Positions 35,303 to 48,005 of a stretch of DNA of 64,000 bases are shown here, piece after piece. The translations under genes were made by a program, and so were the position numbers. The notes beneath the pieces were generated by a model that had not been told where the DNA came from, did no database searches, and saw only the letters and a program-made list of their open reading frames with translations. Numbering within the stretch: position 1 is the stretch's first letter; the number at the start of each line of letters is the position of its first letter. The stretch comes from Allium sativum (lineage: Eukaryota > Streptophyta > Magnoliopsida > Asparagales > Amaryllidaceae). Location of the stretch: the NCBI GenBank assembly GCA_030737875.1, contig CM060926.1, forward strand, positions 163,195,579 through 163,259,578. Direction: 5' to 3'.

Positions 35303-35512
35303 ACTTGGCCAGTCTACCCGAAAACTGCTGAAAACTTGTTCTGGCCATATCTTGGTCATACGGACTCCGATTTTCGAAAAGTCGGACTCTATTTCGCCTA
35401 TTTTTCCGAGACGAACGCAATGGTGAAGTTCATTTTACCTGATTAAAATTCTAAAATTTAATTCTGCCTTGATTTCTTGTTTTAACGTGTTATCGAAATA
35501 CGGGTTGTTACA

Positions 35513-36160
35513 TTCTCCCCTCCTTTTAGGATTTCGTCCCCGAAATCTCCAAGTTAGGAAGACCGTATCCTACAATCCATCATCCATCTACTCAAACCAT
35601 CATCCGCAAGCAAACATGGTCCTTATAAGACTTCTAATGCTTTATGAATGTATGCAAAACGTGTGTGTACATGTTCCTTAGCTAATGCTAATGATCAGGC
35701 CTGAGTGATCTTTCTAATGCAAAATATGTTAGTGCCATGAATCCAACATGTATGCAAATAGTCCTAGTCATGTAAATACTATATGCATGCACAATCATTC
35801 ATTCATATGCAACATCCGCATGATAACACATTCAATTTCATCCATAAACAAGTATAAATACTCGTGCATATGCAATATGAGATGTGACCGAATCGAGCTA
35901 GTATCTAATGTTTATTCGCGCATCCACGAGCAACCACTTGCAACCATATCAATCATAACATGTTTCAAATACATGTTTACATCCATAGGGGTCTACCTAG
36001 GATTCCCTGAAACAGGGCCGAGAAGAAAAACAAGACAAACTCCTTACGGGGTTTGTAACAGATAATAGGACCGAGAGGATGTCCACAAAAGATAGCCTAC
36101 AAGTAAGCTCTACAGAAAACAGGGATCGAGGATATACTCCAAAAAAGAGATATCATGCGC
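35513..36160 (-). other. RE7 interior, non-coding part
   Basis: Minus-strand polypurine tract AAAAGGAGGGGAGAA beside the LTR, then AT-rich sequence with many ATGCA/TGCAT words and no recognisable domain. Confidence 0.7.
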
Positions 36161-37440
36161 GTATCTAGTCTTTGACCATCAAAGTCGTATTTCCTTGAGC
36201 TTAATTTCATTGTGCCTTGACCGTCTTTTAACTTCGCGATTTCGTAGCTTCTTGTTTCCTGTTTCCATAACATGAGCTGGAACTCATTTTTTTCGTCGCC
36301 TCTCGTTCCACTTTTGCCTATTCTTTTTCTAGAATACTTGGCTCCAACATAACCACGTACTCATGATCTCATGCAAGCTTTCCAAAATTTCACTAGTGAA
36401 TCTTGGATCTCGTTTATATACTATAAGGTATTCCATGTAGAAGAACTTTCTCTTAAAAGTAACCAGTTGTCAAACAGGTTACCAAGCGCACTTACTAGGG
36501 TAATTCCTATAACCCATGCATAAGTGAAATAAACCATCCGTCTTATCGGCGAACACCACTCGATCGGGCTTCAAATTTCCAATAAAGTCATCAAGGGATT
36601 CTATGTAACTAGTCATGACAGAACCTAAAAAGGTTACACGAGACTTCGAGGGTATTACCAAGGCTAGTCAAAAGTCTAACTACCCTCCTATCAAAACCGA
36701 GAATGGCATCCCTTACTGGATAACCACTTCATCCCTAGAATCCATCCATAGCTTATAAACATAAGCATTATTTCCAAACTCAACACTTGGCATAGATATT
36801 CTCAAATCCAAACAAGCCATGAATAAATGGACCGATTCTCCAACAGGACTTGAGACAAAATGGGATTCTCTATTACACTAGTACTAAGGTGCAGAGACTC
36901 AACTATCGAAGCGGACTTAAATGATGCGGTGATCAAAACTAAGTCTTGGCGGGATGATAGAAAAGAATAACTAAACTTTCCACAAGGATGTTATCCCCCT
37001 TCTCAGGTACTCTAGTGGGTATGATGATCTTGTCCTTGTCCATAATACTTAACTATCCGTCCCGTTTTACCATACCATAGATACTTTCTCGTCATGTCCT
37101 GGGTTGAGCCGTACCAACAGGTTGCTTATCCTTAAGATTGTATCCTTTATCCTCTTTCTTACTATCCTTTCTTATAACTCGGCCACTGGCCTCTCGAGAA
37201 CCACCTCCATCGTATGGAAAACACTTTCGTAGATAGAAAAGACTAGTCGCAGTTAAGACCACTGTGACTACAGATGGAGGAAAGAAAGGAAAAGAGATTC
37301 AATCAAGGAAACAAGGATAGTGCTAATGGCCTTTGGGGAATAGCCTTTTTCTTTTAAAAGAAATTTTTCTTGAAAAATGCTTCTTTGTAAACGATTTTCA
37401 AATAGTTTTCAGAAGGTCTTTAAATACTTTTGCCCAGTCT
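36161..37440 (-). pseudogene. RE7 gag-pol remnants (protease, RT, integrase scraps)
   Basis: On the minus strand, in the usual order but heavily deleted. About 37260-36780: gag/protease sequence matching RE1 (SLHLSTSVIENPILSQVLL beside RE1's SLHLDTSMVVDPVSVSNLV). About 36705-36665: AILGFDRRVVRLLT, the protease end. 36560-36480: an RT scrap, DGLFHLCMGYRN, matching the [14 protein letters not shown] block. About 36420-36180: integrase core, DPRFTSEILESLHEIMSTWLC, then a jump to a K-N-R-Q-K-W-N-type region of later integrase. Stops and frame changes throughout. Catalytic RT and RNase H parts are missing. Confidence 0.8.
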
Positions 37441-37451
37441 CGTAACCTTCT

Positions 37452-37463
37452 GCTCTGATACCA
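37452..37463 (-). promoter_or_regulatory. Primer binding site of RE7
   Basis: Minus strand TGGTATCAGAGC, identical to the initiator tRNA-Met primer site, two bases from the LTR. Confidence 0.92.
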
Positions 37464-37465
37464 AA

Positions 37466-40400
37466 TGTAACACCCCGCCTCCTCCAGGGTCACTCGCAAA
37501 GGAATGCACTAGCTTTAGAGGGGCATTATTGGTAAACATGCACAGAAATATCACAAGACAGAACATATAAAATAGCGGAAGTAAAATCAAACTTTCATAA
37601 TATGAATAAATAAGGTCTAAAGCCTTTTACATCAGAGTACATCAAAACCTGTCTTGCAATAGTAAAGAAGCATAAAGACATTTTCTAAGTTTATTCCCCA
37701 AGTAAAACAGTAAAGTAGCCATAGCCAAGAAAAGTCCAAGCCATCCATGATGACCTTCAAGCAGAAGAAGTCCGAACTAAACAACAGTATTTCCTCCCTG
37801 TAACCTGGGGGGGAACGGAAGAAAAGAGGCGAAACAAAACGGGTCAGTCAAAAAGGCTGAGTAAGCCCTATCTACTATCAGCATAAAAACTAGTAAAGTT
37901 AACTGACATGAGAAACTGAGATGAACATAAGCATGATAACAAGATAGATAAGCTAAATCAAAATAACAGGATGAACTACTGAACTCAGATAAACTAAGGT
38001 GTCATGATAAATTACGATGTCAAGATAAAACAAGGTATCACATCGTCAGGTTTCTATCAAGTATAATATTCCCAAGATATCTATCACGTATAATGTCCCA
38101 TGGTATCTATCCTGTACATCTGCTCTGCACCTACCGTACTAGTATCCCAACTGTATCATGTGTTATCCGTGAATGACCCTTACTCAAAAGTCGTATAATG
38201 GTCCATGTCAACCTAATATGCCGCATATATAGGTTACTCAACTCATATGTTCCTTTCCGTTTATAAGTTTAGTCCCTTGCCGTAGACCATACGGGCTTTC
38301 CAATGAGATTCTATATTACTTTAACATAGTTCCATGATCCTTAAGATCGGTTTGGACTGTTACCCTAAACCTAGCTAGGGTCTTCCAACATGAATTATCG
38401 TTTGTACAACTAGGACTTATGCTACCTAGGGCTACTAGGGATTATGCTTACCTATTGCACGTTTTCGTATCTCGGTTTTGGTTCAACCACCCAGGGCCAC
38501 TAGGATTTACGCTAACCGTCAACCGCGCCCTTTTTCCCACGCATTCATCGTGAATCGTTTTTCCATGACTGTATGCACATGTATCACATCGTGCCATCCG
38601 AGTCCTGTCACAGGGCAGGTCAGGAAATACAGAACTCGGTCGGGAGCTTTCGATTTATCTGCCGATGCAGATGCTAAGGTCTGTTTTTCTTATACGTGGC
38701 TATGGTCCCACGAGACCACTCCCTCAACTAGTGAAAGACAAGACAGGATAAATCCTGTATGAGAACACAACACTGGCCAACCCACATCCAAGCCTTACCG
38801 CACCCATAATTAGATAGCAATTATGGTCTTTTGGGTGTTCTCTGCCTTTCCGTACGTACACGCTTGACCAAAGATGGTAGGTAGCCTGACGAAATGCTAT
38901 CTAGGGCACGACCGTGTATCGTCGACTATCCCCCATCCATCCCCGTCTTTAGGTCGCTCGCATAGCAACCAAGGCATACACTTGGTTCTTCTAACGCAGA
39001 CCTTAACCTCTCATGAGCCTAGTATGATCACCTAGCAGCTCACAGAGGGATACCAAGAATATCCTCACGTTCCCCGAAGCCGCTGCTTCGTTACCCAGTT
39101 CGCTGGAGCCTTTATCTAAATCAGATAACTTGCTCCTTCTCGTGTGCTTAAACGATGACCTACCGTATTAGGTTACTCATCTATCTATGAACTGGTCTAA
39201 ATTTTCTTGACTTAGTTATTCTTCAACTAAGGTTTACCACTTAGCCTCATTCCCGTTATTCTTGTTAATTACGGTTATCCACCTAACTCTCCGAATTAGG
39301 GTTTATATAATGGATTAAGTGTCACTTAAGTTCATGACTTAATCCCGTCTACAAATCATGTCAAAATTGGCTAAGTATCCAAGTCCAAGACTTAACCCTA
39401 CAAACCACGTGTCAAGTTGGTTAAGTATATTAAGTAATTCACGACTTAACCTCGTCCAATTATCATTCTAGATTGGTTAAGTATATATTAGCTTGACCCT
39501 ATCAATTTACTTAGTCAAACCAGTCAAGGGTATTCAAGCGATTCGTGACTTAGCCTTATCATGTTTTCACGTTATATTGGTTAAGTATTGGTTAACTTAA
39601 CCACATCAAATTAACGAGTTAGATTGGTTAAGTATAGGTCGCTTAACCGCATCAAGTCATCATGTTAGATTAATTAAGTGTTTAACTTAACTCCATTAAA
39701 CTACCAAGTGGGATTAATTAAGTCTAGGCTAACTTAACCCCATCCGATTTCCATGCTTAGATTAGTTGAGTCCAATCTTAACCCCATCCATTAACTGTAT
39801 TTTTCGGTTATGCGTCATTAAGAAAAATTACTTAACCTTACCAAGTTATCGTGTTGGATTGATTAAGTGTTGGTTAACTTAACCACTTCGAAATCACCGA
39901 ATTAGATGTGTTAAGTCTAGGTTAACTTAACCACATCCCCTAACTGTATTATACGGTTAAGTGTAATTAGGAAAGCTTAATTAACCGTATCAAATTCACG
40001 TGTAGGTTTGGTTAAGTGTTGGTTAACTTAACCCCGTCCACTAGTCGTATAAAAATGGTTAAGTGTCACTAGGCAAATCAAGTTACTTAACCTACCCAAC
40101 CTTGTCATGTTTTGTTAAGTATCATTAGCCTAATCAATTTACTTAACCCATTTGTCCATGTCATATTTGGTTAAGTGTCATTAATCTAATTAACTTAACC
40201 CTATCATGTGGCATTAATTACTTAATGCACCTCAACCTCTCACATTAGACTTTGTTGTGGTTGCTAGTTAAGCCGGTCGGTTCCGGGTAGCTTTACACCA
40301 CAACTTGGTCTAACCTCGGGTTCAAGCACAACATGACCAACTTCTCACATTGGGTCTTATTGTTTGCAACTACTAGTTAGGCCGGTCGGTTCCGGGTAGC

Positions 40401-41897
40401 TTTATGTTGCAAACTCAACCCAACCTCGAGTTGGTCACACTTATATTTTCTAAGTGTCAAGTCCATCGTGTTTTCCCAAAACACATTACAAGTTTTCAAG
40501 CAATTGGGTAGACCTAACTTAATAGGTAAATTCCCAGTGGGTAGACCTAACTTAATAGGTAAATTCCCAAGCTTATGTTTTTATGTCATTAGAAATTTCC
40601 CATAACATAACCCAACGCTTTTAAACTCGCATATACGTTCGCAACAACGTAATGGATTAAAAGAATAGACTTGGCAAAGGCATGGCAATAATGGATATTA
40701 AGCCACAAGTTAATCATAGTGGCAAATGAGGCACAAATGTGTTCATTAACTTGCATGTTACATTCTTAAGCCTCAAAAACATGCATAAACCCAAACTTGG
40801 CACATAAGCGAATCATGGTGACAAAAGACATGGAATGATGACTAGTAACTCGCATATATCATCATATAAGGGTTATGACTTCATATGCAAGTTGACATAA
40901 AGGTTATGAGGGTTCTCATGTTGCATAATGCAACATTTCAACATAAAGGTTGTAGCTTTTAGCTCACAAGATCAAGATAATGACTTCATAAACTTGCATG
41001 ACATGATAGCATGTATCATACTCAATGATCAAACCCAAACTTGCAACATGAACATTTAACTTCATAGTTAATATCTAAGAGTAGGGAAAGGGCTTACATT
41101 GCTATGAAGGCACGAAAGATATGACAAAGCCCTTATGCAATCAAATAGACCCAAAATGCAAGCTCTAACATAAAAACCCTTGAGCCAAAATGATCAAAAC
41201 CCTTGCTTTATGATACAAATATAGAAACTTGACTTGAATGCAAGCTAATGACACTCATACAAGCTTGAAAACACTTGTATGCATGGAAAATCTCTCATAG
41301 AAACAATTTAGAAATTTTATGAAGAGAGTGGAGACCATGAGAGGTAAAATTTTGCCATAGTTTAGTTGCATGAATGAATAATGAGGATTTTAGGAGAGGG
41401 TTATGGGTCTTTTTATAGAAGACTAGGATAGTTTTAGCCATAGGATAGACCCTAGAACCAATCCTAGCCTTTAAAGCATGTCTTGGGGAAGAAGTCACAT
41501 GTAGGAACCATCTAGGGCCTTAAAACCAGCCCTAGAGTCAATCCGGGCCACCAAAACCCATCCCGGGCCTCAAAAATGGGTTCTGGGCCGCCCCAGGATG
41601 AAAAAGTTGACCTGTACAGGGGGCAAGTCGATAGGCAAGTCGACACCATGGGTCCCAAGTCGACGCCAAGTCGACAGGGCTGTCGACACCTGGCCAGTCT
41701 GCCCGAAAACTGCTGAAAACTTGTTCTGGCCATATCTTGGTCATACGGACTCCGATTTTCGAAAACTCGGACTCTATTTCGCGTATTTTTCCGAGACGAA
41801 CGCAATGGTTAAGTCTATTTTACCTGATTCAAATTATAAAATTTAATTCTGCCTTGATTTCTTGTTTTAACGTGTTATCGAAATACGGGTTGTTACA
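37466..41897 (-). repeat. RE7 5' LTR (right copy)
   Basis: Partner of 31079-35512. Repeat field 39315-40210, hairpins 40245-40423, minus-strand TATA at 41410-41418, GTCGAC cluster about 41627-41691. No gene. Confidence 0.94.
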
Positions 41898-43724
41898 CAC
41901 TCCCTACGGTCCATATCCCATTTTTGACTCATACCGGGGTGTGAGGCTCGCGAAGTCACGATATACACAAAGCTATGCCGTAATAGGCTATGCTTTGATC
42001 ATTCCACAAGGCCCTGCTTTTCAACAAAAGCCTTGATCATATGCATCTTGACGTGCCACATTGACAAATCACGCCATGCGATCAATCACTATTAACATAT
42101 ACCATGGTGTTAAGTAGAGGATAAATCCTTTACCACCAAACAGACATACATTAACAGAAATCGATTTAATTCACATGGAACGAAATCCAATGTCAGACAC
42201 GCATCCATTTACTAGCTTATGCTCTGGGTCTGAGCGAAAACCAAATCCGAACAATCAACAATAGTCCGGACGGCCACCACTGAAGCCCCTTCAAGGTAGC
42301 TAATCCCATCAGGGTCTCTGTAGCAACACATCCATTCCATGTGAAGATCGTCGGTCTTCAATCACCGTCTTCACCTTTGGCTCTTCATCGTCGTAGTAAT
42401 TATTCGAAATGGGTTAAACCCGGTCTTCCCGAATAACTCGCGTATTTTATAATAAAAATCAAGTACTATGAAACACATCCAACGCCTCATTCCAATTTAG
42501 AATATTCCTTTAAATAAAATATTCAAATTATTCTATCAAAGATAAATTCTTTAACTTCATACTTAAATCTTTCTTTAAAACACAATTTGGTTTTAAATAT
42601 CACACAAATCATTATTCAAAGATTATTTGAATTTATGAAATAAACCTTATCTTTAACTGGGTTAAAGAACTAATGTCATTTAAAACATAGTTCACGATAA
42701 ACCCAAAATCATCTTCCATAAAATATGGAATCTTCACAGAAATCAAATCAATATATAATCGTTATAAATTTTTGTATCCAACCAATAATATAAATGGAAT
42801 AACGACAAAGCTTCTTAAATTCCATATGTAGTATCGGTCTTCTTATACAAAAACTTATCTCGGTTGTAATTAATTCGAATTCTACTTAATTCCAATTTAG
42901 TATATTAAATTGGAAAACTTTACTTTTGGGAAAATTTCCATTTAAATCTTAATAAAAGATTTATAAATTCCAAATTCATAATCTTCACTGTCAGTTGAGT
43001 TAAAGAACAAATGTCGCTTAAAAACATAGTTCACAATAAACCCAACTCACATTTATCTTATTTCAATTACAAAATATAATCAGAAACTTTAATAATCTAA
43101 ATTAAAAGATTATTCTTTTCATATGGGGTTTAAGAACAGTGTTATTTAAGACACTATTCACGACAAACCCGAAATACATTTAATTTAATTTAATTTAAAT
43201 ATTAACAAATTGGAAAACTTTATTTAATCTAAATTTAATGGTTTATTCTAGTTGATAACTAGTTTATTTCAATAAAATATATTTTCCTAAAATATATTCT
43301 TTTTCTAAAACATACTCTTTTTCTAGAATATTCTTTATTGGAATGTGACTCAATCAACATCCATATACTGCATGAAATCAACAATCATGATGAATAATTA
43401 CCAAACATCCAAATAACAACCAAAGTGGATTCTACACTAAATATTGGGACTAGTGTAGGTCAAATATCATCTCAACACCCGTGTGGGGTTTCATCCAACA
43501 AACAAATAATAAATTATTTGTGCACTTGGGCGATGTGTAAAAATTATCGACCCAATCACATAAACAAGTCGGATGACTTGTAAATGGAAGTGTAACATTC
43601 AATTTGAATATACTAAAAATTATATTTAACACATAACACATTTCAATATCACCGACATATATTTCTATTCTTTTTATTGTGTGCAAATGACAATAGAAAT
43701 CTTAACTCTTGATTATTGACCAAC

Positions 43725-45480
43725 AAGTATATTTTTGATCTCATTCATTTTTAACGACAAAATGAATAATTTACTTCATTCTTTTTAATGTATAAAAATA
43801 TACATTTCTAACTTTCTCCCTTTTAATGTATAAAAATATACATTTTTAACTTACTCCCTTCAATGTATATAAAAAATATACATTTTTAACTTCTTTTCTT
43901 TAATGTATGAAACTATACATTTTTATTTCCTTTTCTTTAATGTAACAAAAATGTCCTTTTAATTCCATTCATTTTAAATGTACAAAAATATCCTTTTTAT
44001 TTCATTTATTTCAAAGTGAAAAAATGTCCTTTTCTATTTCTTTCTTTGACAAAAATGTTCATTCTATTTTCACTAATCAAGTTTGACAAAAATGTTAATT
44101 CTAGTTTCACAAATCGAGTTTGACAAAAATGTATATTTATAATTCAAACTCTTTAATGAAACAAAAATATGTATTTATGATTCAATCTCTTCAATGACAC
44201 CAAAAATGTGATTTTGTTTAGCAATTCAAATGCAACAAAATATGATTTTGTTTAATACTTCTAATGTTAACAAAATATGATTTTTGTTTGCATACATCTA
44301 ATGTTAACAAAATAAGATTTTTTTTTGTTGGTATACTTCTAATGCAAACAAAATGAGAATTTTGTTCATTAACTTTTCAAGGTAAACAAAAAAATGAGAA
44401 TTTTGTTTATTAACTTTCAATGTAAACAAAATGAGAATTTTGTTTATTAACTTTCAATGTAAACAAAATGGGAATTTTGTTTATTAACTTTCAATGTAAA
44501 CAAAATGAGGATTTTGTTTTAAATCCCTTTTAATAAACAAAAATGTAAATTTTTGTCTCACTTCTTTTCTTTAACAAAAATGTTAATTTTCGGTTTCAAC
44601 TTTCTTCTTTAACAAAAATGTTAATTTTTGTTACAACTGGATTCTTTAACAAAAATGTTAATTTTTGTTTCATTCCTTTAATGTTAACAAAGATGTTAAT
44701 CTTTTTCATTTAACAGAATATGTTAAATATGTTAATCTTCTTCATTTAACAAAATATGATAAATTTGTTAATCTTCTTCTATAAACAAAATATGATAAAT
44801 TCGTTAATCTTCTTCTTTTAACAAAATATGATAAATTCGTTAATCTTCTTCTTTTAACAAAATATGATAAATTTGTTAATCTTCTTCTTTTAACAAAATA
44901 TGATAAGTTTGTTAATCTTCTTCTTTTTAATGTATAAAAAGTAAACATTTTCTATTTAAAATGATGCATATGTTTTCAATCGTTAAATGAAAACATAACT
45001 ACATAAAAATGTAGTCTTTTAAATGAAAACAAATGACACTAACAAATGAAAACAAATGTCATTAAAACAGATGACATTAAAATGTCATCTTTCAAATGAA
45101 ACAAAATTTCATTAAAGGTGTAATCTTTTTTTATGAAAGCAAATTACAATTAAAAATGTAATCTTTTATCTGAAAACAAATTTACATAAACAATGCCACT
45201 TTGAAATCAGTTCTTTTTATGCAGACAATACTGTATAAAAATGTGTATTCTAAACTTTGTTGAAAATCTAGTTCAACAAAATAATACAAAATTTTATATT
45301 CATGTTATATTCCAATGTTAAGTTTGACAAATAAAAATCAATGTTTTTTTTTTTTTGTAAACAATTCAATGTTAAGATTAACAAATAAAAATCAATGTTT
45401 TTATTTGTAAACAATTCAATGTTAAGATTAACAAATAAAAATCAATGTTTTTATTTGAATTAAACATCCTATCACAAAAT
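43725..45480. repeat. Tandem repeat field in RE6 left LTR
   Basis: Stepwise arrays. 43770-43990: AATGTATAAAAATATACATT units. 44040-44200: GACAAAAATGT units. 44320-44520: a 37-bp unit with AAACAAAATGAGAATTTTGT. 44560-44690: ACAAAAATGTTAATTTTTGT. 44700-44930: a 36-bp unit, ACAAAATATGATAAATTCGT plus TAATCTTCTTCTTTTA. 45000-45190: AAATGACATTAAAATGTCAT-like units. 45310-45470: a 50-bp unit with AACAAATAAAAATCAATGTT. Nearly every unit is self-complementary. Confidence 0.92.
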
Positions 45481-46418
45481 GACAAATTTAGATGTCAATG
45501 CTAATTTCAACAAAAATGACAGATTTAGATATCAACAAAGAATGACAATTTATATTTTGCTGATTCTAATTCCACAAAATGACCACTTACTTTTTAATTC
45601 AATAGAGTGATAATCTTACAATTTCCATCCTAATACAACCAAAGATCGTAGCGTCATAACAGCATCAAACCATTCGAATCAGATCACGAACATTCAGCAA
45701 ATAATTACAACGCAGGTGTAACATTAAATTTATAATTAACAAATTTTAATTATAAATAAAAGGATAAAATTTCTCACCGATAGTCAAATTCTGAACAGTT
45801 CACGTTTGAAATTCCCTGAAATTCAGAATTGCTCCGTTGCAGTTCTAGTTTGTTCCATCGCGAAGTGTTTTTCCCTCTGATTCTAACGCACTTGAAATCG
45901 TCCCATTCTGATGTGGTATGAACAAGTTACAGTCAATTGAATATTTGGCAAATTTAATTTCATTAGTTAAAATTTAGAAAACCTTAATTACTTATTACTA
46001 ATCATCCCTAGGCCTTCCATCTTTGTTCAACACAGGAAACCCATCGTCGATGACCAACACCGAACGACGCTCCGCCCCTGAAGCCACCTGCGCCCGATCT
46101 GAAGCCCTTCCTCCGACCGCCTCGCCGTCAGCTGCTCGCGCCGGTATCCGCGCCCAGCTCGGTGGTCCCAAGCCACCAGGAAACTCGCTCGAAGTCCGCT
46201 GCTTCCTCCCCTAATTTTGGCCACCATAACACGCCACCGCCGATCACGACCGTTGACCTGAGAGGGCTTAGAGAGCTCTTCGATTCAGCATATAGAACTT
46301 TGAATTTCATTAAGTGGATTGGAAGATAAGTGGGATTGAAGTTGGAAGAACATCGGCCATTGGTAGGAAAAGATGGCAGCTACGACAATGGAATTAGGGT
46401 TATGGTGTATAGTCCCCG

Positions 46419-46426
46419 TATTTATA
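46419..46426 (-). promoter_or_regulatory. TATA box of RE6 left LTR
   Basis: Minus strand CAGTATAAATACGGGG. Right LTR: 53615-53622. About 0.9 kb into the LTR. Confidence 0.7.
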
Positions 46427-46724
46427 CTGTATTGGTATAGTATTTTATTTAATTTCAATTCATTTATTATTTGTCTATCGAAATGAACTCCAAACAAAAC
46501 CCAACGAGTGTCGCCCCTAGCTAATAACCCCCGTCCCGGACACAATGGAATATGTTTCGTAACCCAATTCGGTTGTTATGATATGTTTTCTTTAATTTAA
46601 TATTTAAATCAATTTATATTTAATTTAAACGTACATTTTAAATTACCGGGACCACATACGGACTCTAAAAATTCCAGAAAAATTATTTCTAACTATGTTT
46701 TAATGATACGGTTCTAACAAGACT

Positions 46725-46920
46725 AATTTCGTCGAATTCTGAGACTGTTTGAAAAATGGCTATTTTCAAGTCGATTAAATTTGACTGAAACAGTCAAATC
46801 TCATTTTCTTTTGCCACGCTCACATATTAATTCGAAAAATTCTGGAAAAATAAACTTAGCAATAAAATGACATTCTGGTTCCAACAAAAGTGGTTTCGTC
46901 GAAAACCGAGGTTGTTTGTA
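46725..46920 (-). promoter_or_regulatory. Duplicated TTTCGTCGAA motif in RE6 U3
   Basis: AATTTCGTCGAATTCTGAGA near 46725 and GTGGTTTCGTCGAAAACCGA near 46890. Right LTR near 53920 and 54085. Confidence 0.5.
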
Positions 46921-47638
46921 AAATGGCTATTTTTAAGGCCAATATATTATATTAAAAAATATATAAATTCTACAGCGACTTTTCAAAATTTTAATCTGGG
47001 CATAATTTTTGATTTCTAAAGTGAAATTTCAGTTTTTTTCAGATTCGTTAGAAAGATATGATTAAACAAATTTAAATATTTATGGTTTCGTTCAATTCTG
47101 ATTTATTTTGCATCCTGTACAGTCAGTCAAAGTTCAAATTCAAAATTTCAAACTGCAGGGCTAGTTTTTACTCCTTTTATATTTAAATTAAATTTATTCG
47201 CTTTAAAATAAATTTTTAGTCGATATTATTTAAAATAAATTATTTTAAATATATCAAATCCCTTAAAATTCCTAAAATAAAAATTTTAAATTGGCCCCAA
47301 AATTCCGGGTCTTTACAATCGCCCCCACTTAAAATCTTTTCGTCCTCGAAAAGGAACGAAGCTAAAAGTTGTTTAATTTAACCAACTCAACTTTAAATTT
47401 TTTATTTATTGGTTTTTAATTAATTATCATTCTAATTTTTAATTTGTGAAACTAATTATCAAACATCACAGCCATCAATCAATTAGGTGATTAACTTTTC
47501 AAATATATAACTTTTATATATAGTCAAAAATCATATTTTGAGTGCAAATCACAGCAATGTGTCTTAACTAAGTGTTGGTCCTCATACCAGTTAATCAAAA
47601 TATATAGGTATACCACTTTCGAGACTCGAACATAAATA

Positions 47639-47662
47639 CTGATGATGCGGCCGCATCACCAG
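47639..47662. other. Palindromic hairpin in RE6 interior
   Basis: CTGATGATGCGG pairs with CCGCATCACCAG, 12 bp with one exception that is a G-U pair in the element's RNA. The centre is a NotI-like GCGGCCGC. Counterpart in RE3 at 12247-12271. Confidence 0.7.
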
Positions 47663-47872
47663 AATTACCTCCGGGCGTCTAGAGTGTGATTCTATATCTA
47701 CCCAGTATATTAAAACTTTGAATATCCGTTAATTACTCGTATATTCGAAATATTTATATACTCGATTGTCCATATGAAAATATAATATATTCAAATACGT
47801 ATATTAAGATAAAATTTTCAAAACTAAATTTGTTTCCATTTTTAGAGAAAATAATACTCTTCACACTCGTTC

Positions 47873-47930
47873 TAGGATACAACTGATCCTATCTCTAACG
47901 AGTTATTTTCATTGGATATTACTAATCCAA
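47873..47930. other. Two tandem 19-nt stem-loops near RE6 primer site
   Basis: TAGGATACAACTGATCCTA (47873-47891) and TTGGATATTACTAATCCAA (47912-47930). Both have 6-bp perfect stems and 7-nt loops and are followed by ATCTCTAACGAG or TCTCTGATGAA. Confidence 0.7.
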
Positions 47931-47991
47931 TCTCTGATGAATTCTTTCGTTCAGTTCTAATGTGTCTTGTTCTCGAGCTCGGTAAACCAAA

Positions 47992-48003
47992 GCTCTGATA
48001 CCA
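47992..48003 (-). promoter_or_regulatory. Primer binding site of RE6
   Basis: Minus strand TGGTATCAGAGC, identical to the initiator tRNA-Met primer site, two bases from the LTR. Confidence 0.92.
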
Positions 48004-48005
48004 AC

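Larger units (their letters stand above)
31079..35512 (-). repeat. RE7 3' LTR (left copy)
   Basis: Starts TGTAACACCCCG and ends GGTTGTTACA. In order: conserved block (31079-31500), a GC-richer part (31700-32740), a field of GGTTAAGT and ACTTAACC motifs (32930-33840), two hairpins (33859-34037), a short tandem repeat (34119-34182), AT-rich sequence, a minus-strand TATA (TCTATAAAAA) at 35024-35032, and a GC-rich U3 with GTCGAC clusters (35130-35300). No gene found. Confidence 0.94.
31079..41897 (-). mobile_element. RE7: young internally shrunken Tekay-like retrotransposon
   Basis: LTRs 31079-35512 (4,434 bp) and 37466-41897 (4,432 bp) with about 1% difference in a 300-bp hand sample. Interior 35513-37465 (1,953 bp) with reduced gag, protease, RT and integrase pieces. 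Perfect initiator tRNA-Met primer site. It is the most recent insertion in the nest, yet it cannot encode working enzymes, so it was probably mobilised in trans. Its LTR is clearly related to that of RE1. Confidence 0.95.
41903..47317 (-). repeat. RE6 3' LTR, second part
   Basis: Continues from the CACTC junction. AT-rich unique part 41903-43720, repeat field 43725-45480, GC-rich island 46010-46310, minus-strand TATA 46419-46426, U3 to 47317 (ends GTCTTTACA). Confidence 0.92.
47318..48005 (-). other. RE6 interior, non-coding, 688 bp
   Basis: From the left: polypurine tract (minus strand TTAAGTGGGGGCGAT), a POL C-terminal relic FEDEKILSGGD, AT-rich sequence, a palindromic hairpin (47639-47662), two 19-nt stem-loops (47873-47891, 47912-47930) and the primer site. 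No coding domain. Confidence 0.85.

Noticed and set aside
44742..44948. Repetitive frames in RE6 LTRs (also 51866-52149)
   Set aside because: The 36-bp AT-rich array read through; no sign of coding selection.
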